DNA from: Tsuneonella litorea | GTDB taxonomy: Bacteria > Pseudomonadota > Alphaproteobacteria > Sphingomonadales > Sphingomonadaceae | Length of the DNA stretch: 64,000 bases | Reading direction: 5' to 3' | Assembly (NCBI RefSeq): GCF_025154015.1 | Contig: NZ_JAOAMV010000001.1 | Span: 186,001 to 250,000, forward strand | Shown here: positions 18,246-26,862 of the stretch, piece after piece | How positions within the stretch are numbered: the stretch's first letter is position 1 | Layout of the letters: every line of letters starts with the position of its first letter | Translations under genes and position numbers: made by a program | The notes under the pieces: model-generated | The model's input: the letters and a program-made list of their open reading frames with translations, nothing else | The model's database searches: none | What the model was told of the DNA's origin: nothing

Positions 18246-20350
18246 TGTTTGCCTCCCACGGTCAAGACCACGCTTCCGGTATCGTGGATCGCCGCACTGT
18301 CGCCAGGGGCGACAAGAATGGTCGTGTCGGGAAATTCCAGGATCGCCGGCCCCTCGGCGCTCCACCCACGCCGCAACCGGGTGCCTTCGAAGATCGGCGT
18401 GGATTGCATGCCGGTGGCCCATCGCACGTCACGCTCGCGCTTGCCTGGAAAGTCCGCACCCGCGTCCCCCATCTCCACATTCTCGATGGCGACGTCGCTC
18501 ATAGGGCCGTGACCGCGCACTTCGAGGCTCGTCAGCTGCATTCCGGCAGCGGAATAGCCGCTGCCCTGCCCGAACAATCGCTCGTATTCCGCTTCGAAAA
18601 CCGCGACCATGCGCTCGACCCCACCGGCATCGTAATCCCCGCCTTCGACCGAGACCGCCACCTGGTTGGTCTGCAGAGCGTAGCGCAATTCCGCATGGTG
18701 GGAGAGTTCGATATCCTCGAGCGCGATGCCCTGGTTGGCAAGTTTGTCGAGCACACGCGCTTCGAGCCGGCGCCACTGTTCGTTGATGATGTCCGGATCG
18801 AACGGACTGGCCATGCTCATGCCCGCGCTTTCGTTGACGAGCGCATCCGAAGCGGCGATGCCGAAGGCCGACCATCCAGCAGCTAGGTCACTGAGCGGGA
18901 CGACGGCGGTGTGAATTCCTAGTTCGCGCGCGATCTCCCCGGCGTGCAGCCCGCCGCCCCCTCCGAAGCCGTAAAGCACGAAGTCACGCGCGTCGTAGCC
19001 TTGCTGGGTCAGGGTCAACCAGATCGCGTCCGCCATCTGGGCGTTGACGATGCGCATCGCAGATGCCGCCGCCTCCTCCGCACTCATGCCGAACGTCGCC
19101 CCAAGTTCCGAAAGAGCCTCGCGAGCGGGATCGATCGCAAGACGGATGCGCCCGCCGAAGAAATAGTCCGGATCGTAGTATCCGAGCAGGGCAGCGGCAT
19201 CGGTGACCGTGGGCAGCCTTCCTCCGCGCCCGAAGCAGATCGGTCCGGGATTGGCCGCCGCGCTGTCGGGACCGACCTTGAGCGCATTGTCGCCCGCGCG
19301 AATGATGCTGCCGCCGCCCGAACCGACCGAGCGGACGTCGAGTGTGGAGACAAAGTATTCGAACTGACCGTGGCTCGCCGTCGGACGCCTTATTGGCACC
19401 CCGTGGTGGATCGTTCCGATGTCGAGTGTCGTCCCTCCCACGTCCGCGGTCACGACGTTGGTGCTGCCGCCGACCTTGCTGAGCGAAAGGTTCGTCGCAC
19501 CGATCAGGCCGGCAACCGGTCCCGACCCGATCGTCAGAACGGGCAGCGAGCGGGCTAGGTCGGAATCGATCAGCCCGCCTGCGCACGACATGATCTGCAG
19601 CTTGCCCGAAAAACCGTTCGCTGCGAGGTCGCCCTCCAGCGCTTCGAGGTAATGCCGCATCGGCGGACCGATCATCGCGTTGATAACCGTGGCCACGGTG
19701 CGCTCGTATTCTCCCACTCGCGCGCTGACTTCCGATGAAATCGACACGAACAGGTTCGGCGCTATCTCGTTCACGAGATCGCGCAATCGACGCTCGTGCG
19801 AGGGATTCGCGGTCGACCAGATCAGGGAGATCGCGATTGCCTCGACGCCTTTGTCGACCAGCCGCACGATCGCTTCGCGAGCAAGGTCTTCGTTGAGATC
19901 GACGACCGCAGCCCCGTCGAAGGCGACACGCTCGTCGATTTCCTCGCACAACGCTCGCGGCACCAATGGCTCGGGCTTCGTCTGTTTTGCAACATGCGCA
20001 ATGTATTGCGAGGGCATCCACTTCAGCCGCGCCCCCGAGCGCATGATGAAGGTCGCATCGATGTGACCGCGGGTGGAGAGAAGGCCGACCCGCGCCGTCT
20101 TACCCTCCACCAGCGCGTTGGTCCCGACGGTGCAACCATGAAAAACACGTGCAGAACGGAGCAGCGCCTGCAGGGTGAGGTCGTGCCCCCGTGCTCCGGC
20201 TTCCAGCGCATGAAGGAAACCGGTCTGGAAGTCGGGCGGTGTCGAACTTGCCTTGCCGATTTCGACCGCGACGCCATTCTCGGCGGCCGTATCGAGCACT
20301 ACGCAGTCGGTGAAGGTTCCACCGATGTCGACTCCTACTATGTATTGCAA
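18242..20350 (-). CDS. Acetone-carboxylase-like beta subunit (HyuA family), copy 2, 702 aa
   Basis: The partner of the alpha-gamma protein encoded directly downstream. Motifs are DIGGTFTDC at the N-terminus, DVGGTTLDIG and LYGFGGGGGLH. The start is TTG at 20350: the frame reads TTG CAA TAC ATA GTA, and GGAAAGG lies 8 bases upstream, while no ATG is available near the conserved N-terminus. Only 74 bp separate it from the end of the MaoC operon on the same strand, so some read-through is possible. An operator-like box nevertheless lies in the gap. Confidence 0.86.
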   Translation of the reverse strand: MQYIVGVDIGGTFTDCVVLDTAAENGVAVEIGKASSTPPDFQTGFLHALEAGARGHDLTLQALLRSARVFHGCTVGTNALVEGKTARVGLLSTRGHIDATFIMRSGARLKWMPSQYIAHVAKQTKPEPLVPRALCEEIDERVAFDGAAVVDLNEDLAREAIVRLVDKGVEAIAISLIWSTANPSHERRLRDLVNEIAPNLFVSISSEVSARVGEYERTVATVINAMIGPPMRHYLEALEGDLAANGFSGKLQIMSCAGGLIDSDLARSLPVLTIGSGPVAGLIGATNLSLSKVGGSTNVVTADVGGTTLDIGTIHHGVPIRRPTASHGQFEYFVSTLDVRSVGSGGGSIIRAGDNALKVGPDSAAANPGPICFGRGGRLPTVTDAAALLGYYDPDYFFGGRIRLAIDPAREALSELGATFGMSAEEAAASAMRIVNAQMADAIWLTLTQQGYDARDFVLYGFGGGGGLHAGEIARELGIHTAVVPLSDLAAGWSAFGIAASDALVNESAGMSMASPFDPDIINEQWRRLEARVLDKLANQGIALEDIELSHHAELRYALQTNQVAVSVEGGDYDAGGVERMVAVFEAEYERLFGQGSGYSAAGMQLTSLEVRGHGPMSDVAIENVEMGDAGADFPGKRERDVRWATGMQSTPIFEGTRLRRGWSAEGPAILEFPDTTILVAPGDSAAIHDTGSVVLTVGGKQ

Positions 20351-20358
20351 TTAGAAGA

Positions 20359-20370
20359 CCTTTCCCGACC
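20359..20370 (-). promoter_or_regulatory. Operator-like half-motif copy e (CATAGGTC)
   Basis: The minus strand reads CATAGGTCGGG just upstream of the TTG start at 20350. Its left half CATAGGTC is identical to that of copy a (830-844), but the ACAATTG half is missing. A TATAAC that could serve as a -10 lies immediately upstream (20374-20379). Weakest of the set. Confidence 0.25.
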
Positions 20371-20424
20371 TATGTTATATTCCGCAAAAGCTTGAGTCGT
20401 GACCGGTGCAACCGGAAAAGACCA

Positions 20425-21564
20425 TCAGCTCGTGCTCGATTTGCGCGGCAGGATCACCGCCGCCTGCCCCTTGGCCGTGACCTCGCCCAATTGGTTCTGC
20501 ACCCAGACCTCCAGGTCGATAAGACCGCTCCCGTCTTCGACCCGCTTGTCCATGATCTGCGCGCGGCACCACGACACGTCGCCGAAGATGTTGGGCCGCC
20601 GGATGCTGACATTGAGGCGGCGTAGGAAGCCGTCGTCGCCCATCCAGTTAGTCATCAACTGGCCCATCCAGGAGATGCGTTGCGGGCCCACGTCGTATCC
20701 GCCCGGCATTCCGACATCGCGCGCCATCTTGCTTTCGGTGTGCCCACGTGCGGCGCTGTCTTGCGCGCCCGTCTCGGCATTTCGAAATGCATCGGCGGGA
20801 TGCCGCTTGCGGTGCATGACCGCGCGGCGGTGCGCTTGGTAGCTGTGCCCGCCGCCGGAGTACCAACAGATCATGTCGGTTATTGTCAGGGGGCCCTTGA
20901 GCATCGGCTGCAGTTCGGAGCCAACCTGGACATCCTCCCAGAACCGGGGCGCACTTCCACGCAATTCCTCGGTTTCGATGGCGAAGGCGATCTCTGCCAA
21001 TTCCTCGTCGGTATAGCTGTAAGTGGCGCGCGGCTTGTATTTGAGGCCGCCGCTGGCCTTACCGCGCGCCGTACGCGCCGTGCTGCCGTGGGCTCGGCAG
21101 ACCAATTTGCCCTCCTGGTTGGTGTAATTCGTTTCGCCCGTCTGGATGATGAATCTGGGTGCATTGCGCCCTTCCTTCTCGACCGCGTCCAGCAGCTTTG
21201 CCGTAACGGTGAAGCTATCCCGATGGCGGATCGGCTCGAACCATTCGAAATCCGTCCCGCCGTAAAGCCACTGGATACCCCGGAGCTTGGGGGCCACGAC
21301 GGTTGTGTCGATGGTATATAGAAAACATCCCGGCGCGAGTGCGCTGCCATGGCGTGACCGCCGGCCGTATGCGGGATCGGTGAACAGCGGATTGTCGTCG
21401 CCTATCCCCCAGCAGAATTGGCGAACGGCGTCGGGAGACGCTTCGGTGTTCCATTGTTGTCCGGTGCGCCGCAGCTCGACGCCGATCAGTTCGCGCGCTT
21501 CCTCCAGCGCGCCGGGCCACAGGGCCGGCGTCTGATTCTCATCCAAAGACCTGCTCTCGCTCAC
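20425..21564 (-). CDS. MaoC / FAS1-like double hot-dog hydratase, 379 aa
   Basis: A two-hot-dog protein of the acyl dehydratase group. The N-terminal half holds a FAS1-like dehydratase domain (QFCWGIGDDNPLFTDPAYG, ALAPGCFLY). The C-terminal half has a second hot-dog (PLTITDMICWYSGGGH to the end). It would add or remove water from a CoA thioester. The start is a GTG at 21564 overlapping the preceding stop as GTGA. A longer frame to 21666 lies entirely within the upstream gene. It is last of a four-gene operon with the ligase, thiolase and second hot-dog protein, and the two hot-dog proteins may work as a pair. Confidence 0.8.
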   Translation of the reverse strand: MSESRSLDENQTPALWPGALEEARELIGVELRRTGQQWNTEASPDAVRQFCWGIGDDNPLFTDPAYGRRSRHGSALAPGCFLYTIDTTVVAPKLRGIQWLYGGTDFEWFEPIRHRDSFTVTAKLLDAVEKEGRNAPRFIIQTGETNYTNQEGKLVCRAHGSTARTARGKASGGLKYKPRATYSYTDEELAEIAFAIETEELRGSAPRFWEDVQVGSELQPMLKGPLTITDMICWYSGGGHSYQAHRRAVMHRKRHPADAFRNAETGAQDSAARGHTESKMARDVGMPGGYDVGPQRISWMGQLMTNWMGDDGFLRRLNVSIRRPNIFGDVSWCRAQIMDKRVEDGSGLIDLEVWVQNQLGEVTAKGQAAVILPRKSSTS

Positions 21565-22418
21565 CACGCAGTCGCCTCGATCGCAAGGGCTCCGTTCGCA
21601 TCGCGGGCAGAAAGCGCGAAGCAATCGCCCTGTTTCGAGATCGACAGATATACTGGTGACCCGCAATAGATCGGCCCCCGGTTCCGACTGTCGAGGCCGG
21701 CCGGCTCGCGGCCGGCGTATTCGCGGAACATCTCCAGCAGGACCATCTGAGGCAGGCTGCCATTGACCACCAGTGCGGGATAGCCCTCGACCAAGGTCGC
21801 GTATGGGTGGTCGTAATGGATGCGATGCGGGTTGTCGGTGATCGCGGAATAGCGAAACAGCATTTCTTCCGTAGCCAGAAAGGTCCGCATAAGGGCATTC
21901 TCTGGAACATCATGTGTCGTGTCGATCGTTTGTGGGATTTCGAGCGGTTTCACACGGGCGGCCCCCTCAGTACTTGGACGAAGGACATATCTGACCGTCT
22001 CGGTGAGCACCTGCTGTCCGCTGTTTTCGAGCGTAATGACGTGCTCGACCTCCACGAGCGCAAATGAGCCCGAACGACCATTCTTCCGGACAACAGAACC
22101 GAGCGTGCTTCGTCGAACGACGGAGGCGCCGATGGGGATGTCACCCAGAAAAGCGATTTTCCTGCCTCCCATCATCAATCGGGGAAGCCCCAGGTCCGGC
22201 ATGTCGAAACCCAGTTCGGCCGCGCCATCGTGCCGCAGGCGGCTCTGCGATGTGGGCGGATTGAACATCAGGACGTGCCAGCCGCGTGGGAGGGGATCTC
22301 CTTGGGCCAGAGCTACGGACGGGCGATCGAGAAGCGCCGCCATGCGGCGTGCCAAGGTGAGCGAGCAGATGTCGTCCGCAACCTTGGCGAGCGAAGTAAC
22401 GGCCGCCTCCATGGTCAT
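21561..22418 (-). CDS. MaoC-like hydratase (mesaconyl-C4-CoA hydratase/HTD2-like), 285 aa
   Basis: A hot-dog-fold hydratase. The segment RYSAITDNPHRIHYDHPYA is characteristic of the HTD2/mesaconyl-C4-CoA hydratase-like group, with the Asp/His pair used in hydration. FAS1-like N-terminal features are present. The start is ATG 22418 overlapping the thiolase stop as ATGA; an ATG 6 bases downstream is an alternative. It likely hydrates an alpha,beta-unsaturated acyl-CoA in the same degradation sequence as its neighbours. The exact substrate is unclear. Confidence 0.82.
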   Translation of the reverse strand: MTMEAAVTSLAKVADDICSLTLARRMAALLDRPSVALAQGDPLPRGWHVLMFNPPTSQSRLRHDGAAELGFDMPDLGLPRLMMGGRKIAFLGDIPIGASVVRRSTLGSVVRKNGRSGSFALVEVEHVITLENSGQQVLTETVRYVLRPSTEGAARVKPLEIPQTIDTTHDVPENALMRTFLATEEMLFRYSAITDNPHRIHYDHPYATLVEGYPALVVNGSLPQMVLLEMFREYAGREPAGLDSRNRGPIYCGSPVYLSISKQGDCFALSARDANGALAIEATAW

Positions 22419-23878
22419 GCCACCAATAGTCCGCCAGCGGCTTTGACCGTGCGTCCCGCCCACTCGTCGGTTTCGAGCGAGCGGATCACTTCCGGTTGCT
22501 CGCACTTTATCAGCGCGCGCCGGCCGGGTGAGGTATCGATCAGCAGTACTGCGACTGGATCCAAGCCGCGTGCATGCACGACCGTGGAGCCGACTACCTT
22601 CCCCTCCCCGGCGAAGTCTATCGCGACTTCGACCTGCTCACTGCGCGCCGCGACGTCAGCCGTCACGTCAAGCCGCGCGAAGCCGCGTGTAGGCGGCTCC
22701 GCCGACCACAAGGCAAAAGCCTGCTTGGTCATGATCCCAGAGACGCAGGACAAAAGCGTCGTTTTCCCACCCCCTGCCCTCAACAGTTCCGCGGCCTTCG
22801 CCGTCGCCTGGAAAAAGTAGTTGTTGTAGGGACCGCCCGCGAACGGCATTCCGCCCGTGATTGTCAGGTCCCGTCCTTTCGGCACCCGCGCGGCCTCCGC
22901 GAAGCACTCGACCGCGACCGGGAAACAAGAATACAGTTCGAACAAGTCAATCTGTTCGGGGGATATCCCTGACTCGCGGAACAGGGCTTCTGCCGCCACT
23001 TCGGCACCGATGCAGCGGCCCGGATCCTTACGCGCCGAGAGCGCAACCATGTGATTGGATTCAACGCTGACGACCGGATAGACGCGGCGCGCCGGCTCGA
23101 TTCCCAGAGCGTCGGCCCTGTCCTCAGAGCATAGCAAGAGGGCGGCCGCCTGATCCACGTTCCAGGTGGAGCAATGCAACCGCGTGTAGGGAAAGGCCTG
23201 CATCGGATTGCGCGGGCCCGGTTCGCTTATCTCGCGTGGGCTCTTCTGGTCTCGAATCCAGGCGTCGGGATTGTTGGCAGCGATGGCGGAGAACCGGGCA
23301 TACATCTCCCCCAGGTGTTCGCGATGCGCTTCGATGCCGCGCCGCAGCGCGGCCCGGCGCGCACTGTCGGCGAGCGCGTAAAGACCTACGGGCATCTGCA
23401 TCCCTGCTGCCACTTCGGCCTCGTGGCGCAGTTCTTCGGCCGGCTCGAGGAGGATATCGGGATCGTCTTCTTGCGCGCGTTCCACCGCGAACTTGCCGGC
23501 AATCTTCGCCCGCAGAATGCGAAAGCCCGCGTCGGCGCCGGCCACGATGGCGCTGTCGATCCGGCCATCGGCAATGTCTTCGCAGGCGCGGGCAATCAGC
23601 GATTGCTGCAGTACGCCCACCGTCGAAAGAACGGTCTCAGCCCCACCGGCGCCGATTGCCGCGGCGATCGCGCCGGACGGGTTGCGGTAGCGCCAGCGAC
23701 CGCGAGGCACCGCTATCCGGCCGACCTCGCGGAGCAATTCAGGCTTCCCGCAGTCGGCGCCCGCCGCACGTGTCGCCTCGATCATCAGGTCGAGCGGCTC
23801 GAGCGCCTTGGTGTAATCCTCCTCGCGTCGCGTTGCGATGCCTACCCCGACGAGCACCGGGACACGGCGCCCGGTCAT
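22415..23878 (-). CDS. Thiolase-like protein (SCP-x/acetyl-CoA acetyltransferase family), 487 aa
   Basis: A thiolase-fold protein expected to cleave a beta-ketoacyl-CoA. Family segments are HCSTWNVDQAAALLLCS, ESNHMVALSARKD, DLFELYSCFPVAVECF and TITGGMPFAGGPYNN, and the C-terminus looks like an extra OB-type domain. In the region where thiolases carry the nucleophilic Cys, it reads STVGVLQQSL without a cysteine, as in some SCP2-thiolase relatives. It may therefore use a different mechanism (for example retro-aldol) or need a partner. It is the second gene of the ligase operon and overlaps both neighbours by 4 bp. Confidence 0.82.
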   Translation of the reverse strand: MTGRRVPVLVGVGIATRREEDYTKALEPLDLMIEATRAAGADCGKPELLREVGRIAVPRGRWRYRNPSGAIAAAIGAGGAETVLSTVGVLQQSLIARACEDIADGRIDSAIVAGADAGFRILRAKIAGKFAVERAQEDDPDILLEPAEELRHEAEVAAGMQMPVGLYALADSARRAALRRGIEAHREHLGEMYARFSAIAANNPDAWIRDQKSPREISEPGPRNPMQAFPYTRLHCSTWNVDQAAALLLCSEDRADALGIEPARRVYPVVSVESNHMVALSARKDPGRCIGAEVAAEALFRESGISPEQIDLFELYSCFPVAVECFAEAARVPKGRDLTITGGMPFAGGPYNNYFFQATAKAAELLRAGGGKTTLLSCVSGIMTKQAFALWSAEPPTRGFARLDVTADVAARSEQVEVAIDFAGEGKVVGSTVVHARGLDPVAVLLIDTSPGRRALIKCEQPEVIRSLETDEWAGRTVKAAGGLLVA

Positions 23879-25458
23879 GCGTCTGCTTCCAGACGCTGCG
23901 TCGCGGGAAGTGCCAATGCACGATCGCGCAAGGGCGCCTTCTGGATCTTGCCGTTCGCGTTGCGTGGCAACGGATCACACTCGACCTTGACAACGGCAGG
24001 GACCTTGTAATCCGACAGGCGCGCTGCACACCATTCGCGAACCGCCCGATCCGTGATGCTGCAGTCAGGATTGGAGACGAAAGCGATGACCTCCTCGTCG
24101 AGCAGCGGATCTGGCCTTCCGACCACCGCAACCTCGGTCACCCCAGTCATCGCTGTAATGACGTTCTCTACTTCCGCAGGATAGACCTTGAAGCCGCCCC
24201 GGATAATCATGTCTTTCTTACGATCGGCGATGCGAACATAGCCGTCGGCATCGACGCTGCCGATATCGCCCGACCGCCAATAGCCTCCCTCGAATGCCTT
24301 CTTTGTGGCCTCAGGGCTTCTCCAGTAACCGGGGGACACCATTGGCCCCGCGATCCAGAATTCGCCGTTTTCGCCGGCGGGAACCTCGCGACCGGCCTCG
24401 TCCATCACCCGGATGTCGCCGCACGCTACCACGCGGCCAATGCTGTCCGCGTGTGTCGTTCCTTCGCCCGGCGGCATGATCGTGGCAGGAGAGGTGGTTT
24501 CCGTCGCCCCGTATGCGTTGCACATCGCAAGGTCGGGGAAAGCCTGAGCGAACCGCTCGATCGTGGCTTCCGGCATGGGAGCGCCGCCGTAGGCTGCGAT
24601 CCGCCAACTCGCGAGCTTGAAGTCGGCCAAATCCGGCTCAAGGAGCAATAGCCCGTACATCGCCGGAACCATCAGGGCGTGGGTAATTGCGTGGTCCCTT
24701 GCAAGTCGAAGCGCCTCGTGGCGGTTAAACTCGGGCATCATCACCAGTTTTGCCCCTTGGAAGAGGAACGGCATCAGGACGCCACACAGTCCGCTTACAT
24801 GGGCCCAGGGGACGCAGAACAGCGTCGCCTCATTGTCTCCGAGATCAAATGCCTCGCGCCAATGCATGCATGAATGGACTACGCCGAGATGGGACAGCAT
24901 CGCGCCCTTCGGCCTTCCAGTGGTCCCCGACGTGTAAAGCAGGGCAAAGGTGGCTTCTTCCCGGATATCGCCAATGATAGGGGCCATGGCGCCCGCAGCC
25001 AGCGCCGCACGCCAGTCGGCCCTGCTCACATCCAGACGGCAGCGCGGCAATCCCTCGGCCTTTTCCAACTCAGACGTGAATTCCGGGCCGTGAATGACGG
25101 CGGAAGGCTCAGCATCGGCAAAGAAGTGCGATAGCTCCCCAGCGCGCGAGCGCGTCCCGAGTGCCACCAACACCGCGCCGAGCCGCACGATTGCAACAAC
25201 GGCACGTACCGCGTCGGCACCGTTATTGAGCATGACCGCAACCCGGTCACCTTGACCCACCCCGGCGTTCGCGAGCCAGTTGGCGAGCGAGGCAGATTCG
25301 CTATCGAGCCGACCGTAAGTAAGTTCCTCGCCGTTCTCGACGACTGCCACAGCGGAAGCATTCGCTGCCATGATGGCAGCCAAGCGCTGCCAGACGTTGG
25401 CGGGCCGGTCCGCGTAGCAGCGCATGATGCGGCCGAAATGCGCTTCCTTCCTTTGCAT
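23875..25458 (-). CDS. Acyl-CoA ligase (AMP-forming), 527 aa
   Basis: The second AMP-dependent ligase of the cluster. The phosphate-binding loop LLYTSGTTGRPKGAM is at about residues 173-187. NAYGATETTSPA is the adenine region. The end has DMIIRGGFKVYPAEVE and RNANGKIQKAPL with the catalytic lysine. ATG 25458 is preceded by AAGGGAAACG. It heads an operon with the thiolase and two hydratases, so it probably loads CoA onto the acid (perhaps the beta-keto acid from a carboxylase) that those enzymes then degrade. Confidence 0.92.
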   Translation of the reverse strand: MQRKEAHFGRIMRCYADRPANVWQRLAAIMAANASAVAVVENGEELTYGRLDSESASLANWLANAGVGQGDRVAVMLNNGADAVRAVVAIVRLGAVLVALGTRSRAGELSHFFADAEPSAVIHGPEFTSELEKAEGLPRCRLDVSRADWRAALAAGAMAPIIGDIREEATFALLYTSGTTGRPKGAMLSHLGVVHSCMHWREAFDLGDNEATLFCVPWAHVSGLCGVLMPFLFQGAKLVMMPEFNRHEALRLARDHAITHALMVPAMYGLLLLEPDLADFKLASWRIAAYGGAPMPEATIERFAQAFPDLAMCNAYGATETTSPATIMPPGEGTTHADSIGRVVACGDIRVMDEAGREVPAGENGEFWIAGPMVSPGYWRSPEATKKAFEGGYWRSGDIGSVDADGYVRIADRKKDMIIRGGFKVYPAEVENVITAMTGVTEVAVVGRPDPLLDEEVIAFVSNPDCSITDRAVREWCAARLSDYKVPAVVKVECDPLPRNANGKIQKAPLRDRALALPATQRLEADA

Positions 25459-25582
25459 CGTTTCCCTTGTCCGACTCTCGGCCCGATCCTTGCGCGCTTC
25501 AAACCCGCCTTCCGGTCAGGCAACCGGGCTAATTGACGATGCCTCGACCGGAGTAGCGTTAATATTGATTGGCCCTAGACAT

Positions 25583-25597
25583 GTCAATTGTTTTACC
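25583..25597 (-). promoter_or_regulatory. Operator-like motif copy f (GGT-AAA-ACAATTG)
   Basis: It lies between the divergent ligase (25458) and CoA-transferase (25612) genes. The minus strand reads GGTAAAACAATTGAC. Together with its flanks it agrees with copy b at 884-898 over a longer stretch, TAyGGTArrACAATTGACAT. It sits 15-29 bases before the CoA-transferase start. Confidence 0.5.
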
Positions 25598-25611
25598 ATA
25601 GAAAACGAGAG

Positions 25612-26862
25612 ATGTGGAAAGACATCGAGCCCGCGCCCAACCAGCATGCGGAGGAGGCCTACCTCCCCCTGCAGGGAATTCGTGTGCTGGATTTCTCAAA
25701 GATTCTCGCCGGCCCGCTGTGCACCCAATACTTGGCCGACCTCGGAGCCGACGTGATCAAGGTCGAGCCGCCGGGCGGCGATGACACGCGGCATTGGCCA
25801 CCGTTCGAAAACGGCGTCGGAACGATCTTCCTCGCCGTAAACCGCAACAAACGTTCGGTGATCCTAGACCTGCGTACGGCCCAAGGCCTCCAAGCGGCGC
25901 ACAGTTTGGCTCGTCGGGCGGACGTCGTTGTCGAATCGTTCGGACCGGGCGTAGCGGATCGGCTTGGGGTGGGATGGGCGGCGCTCAGCGGCGTCAATCC
26001 GCGGATAGTGTACGCCAGTATATCGGGGTACGGCAGCCGCGGTCCGATGAAGGAAGACAAGGGCTACGACCTGATCGCCCAAGCTTTCAGCGGCATGCTC
26101 TCACTCACGGGTGAACCCGGCGGGCCGCCGGCACGTACGCCGTTCTCTCCCGTCGATCAGGCCACGGGCCTGCACGCCGTCATCGGACTGATGGGCGGCC
26201 TGATGCAGCGCGATCGCACCGGGCGCGGAGTGAAGATCGAGGCATCGCTGTTCGATTCCGCCGTCGGATTTCTGGGCTACGTGCTGCAAAGCTATTGGCA
26301 GCGTGGGACTGAACCGGCCCGGCTAGGCTCAGGGCACGAGTCTCTTTGTCCCTACCAAGCCTTTGAGACCGCAGATGCGCCGATCATTCTTGGCATTGCC
26401 AATGACGCGCTTTGGCAGCGGTTCTGCGAGATCGCTGGCGAGCCTTCCCTGGCGGCCGACGCTCGCTTCGCGAAAGGCAGCGGGCGGGTCGATCACCGCG
26501 CGGAAGTGATCGAGCGCGTGTCGGCAATCCTCGAGACGCGCAAACGGGAAGACTGGCTCGCCGCCCTCTCGGCGAGCGCGATCCCGTGCTCCCCGGTGCA
26601 CACTCTCGGCGAACTTTCAGATCATGCCCAAACCAAGCAATCAGGGATGATCCTCCAGCGGGGCAAGTTTCGAACCGTCGCCTCGCCGCTTCGCGCGGCT
26701 GGAGAGCGGCCCGAAATCCGCTCGCTGCCTCCAAAGCTCGGCGAGCACACCAAGGAGATCCTGGCCGAACTCGAATTCCCGCCGGACGACCTGGCGCGCC
26801 TCGCTGGAGTCGGCGCGGGGGACGAGACAAGTTTGACGAGAAGACCTGGAGAGGACGCATGA
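25612..26862 (+). CDS. Family III CoA-transferase (CaiB/BaiF), 416 aa
   Basis: The third family III transferase of the cluster. It has GIRVLDFSKILAGPLCTQYL and LGADVIKVEPPGGDDTR at the N-terminus and the probable catalytic aspartate in PFSPVDQATGLHAV. ATG 25612 is chosen over an in-frame ATG at 25588, because the earlier one would lie within the operator-like motif and gives a non-conserved extension. The stop overlaps the start of the second flavin monooxygenase gene (ATGA). This ties CoA activation to ester or lactone formation in one operon. Confidence 0.88.
   Translation: MWKDIEPAPNQHAEEAYLPLQGIRVLDFSKILAGPLCTQYLADLGADVIKVEPPGGDDTRHWPPFENGVGTIFLAVNRNKRSVILDLRTAQGLQAAHSLARRADVVVESFGPGVADRLGVGWAALSGVNPRIVYASISGYGSRGPMKEDKGYDLIAQAFSGMLSLTGEPGGPPARTPFSPVDQATGLHAVIGLMGGLMQRDRTGRGVKIEASLFDSAVGFLGYVLQSYWQRGTEPARLGSGHESLCPYQAFETADAPIILGIANDALWQRFCEIAGEPSLAADARFAKGSGRVDHRAEVIERVSAILETRKREDWLAALSASAIPCSPVHTLGELSDHAQTKQSGMILQRGKFRTVASPLRAAGERPEIRSLPPKLGEHTKEILAELEFPPDDLARLAGVGAGDETSLTRRPGEDA

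Noticed and set aside
18245-18422. Longer N-terminus for the second carboxylase alpha-gamma protein
   Set aside because: The extension is coded entirely within the upstream HyuA-like gene and has no similarity to copy 1; the ATGA overlap start is far better supported.
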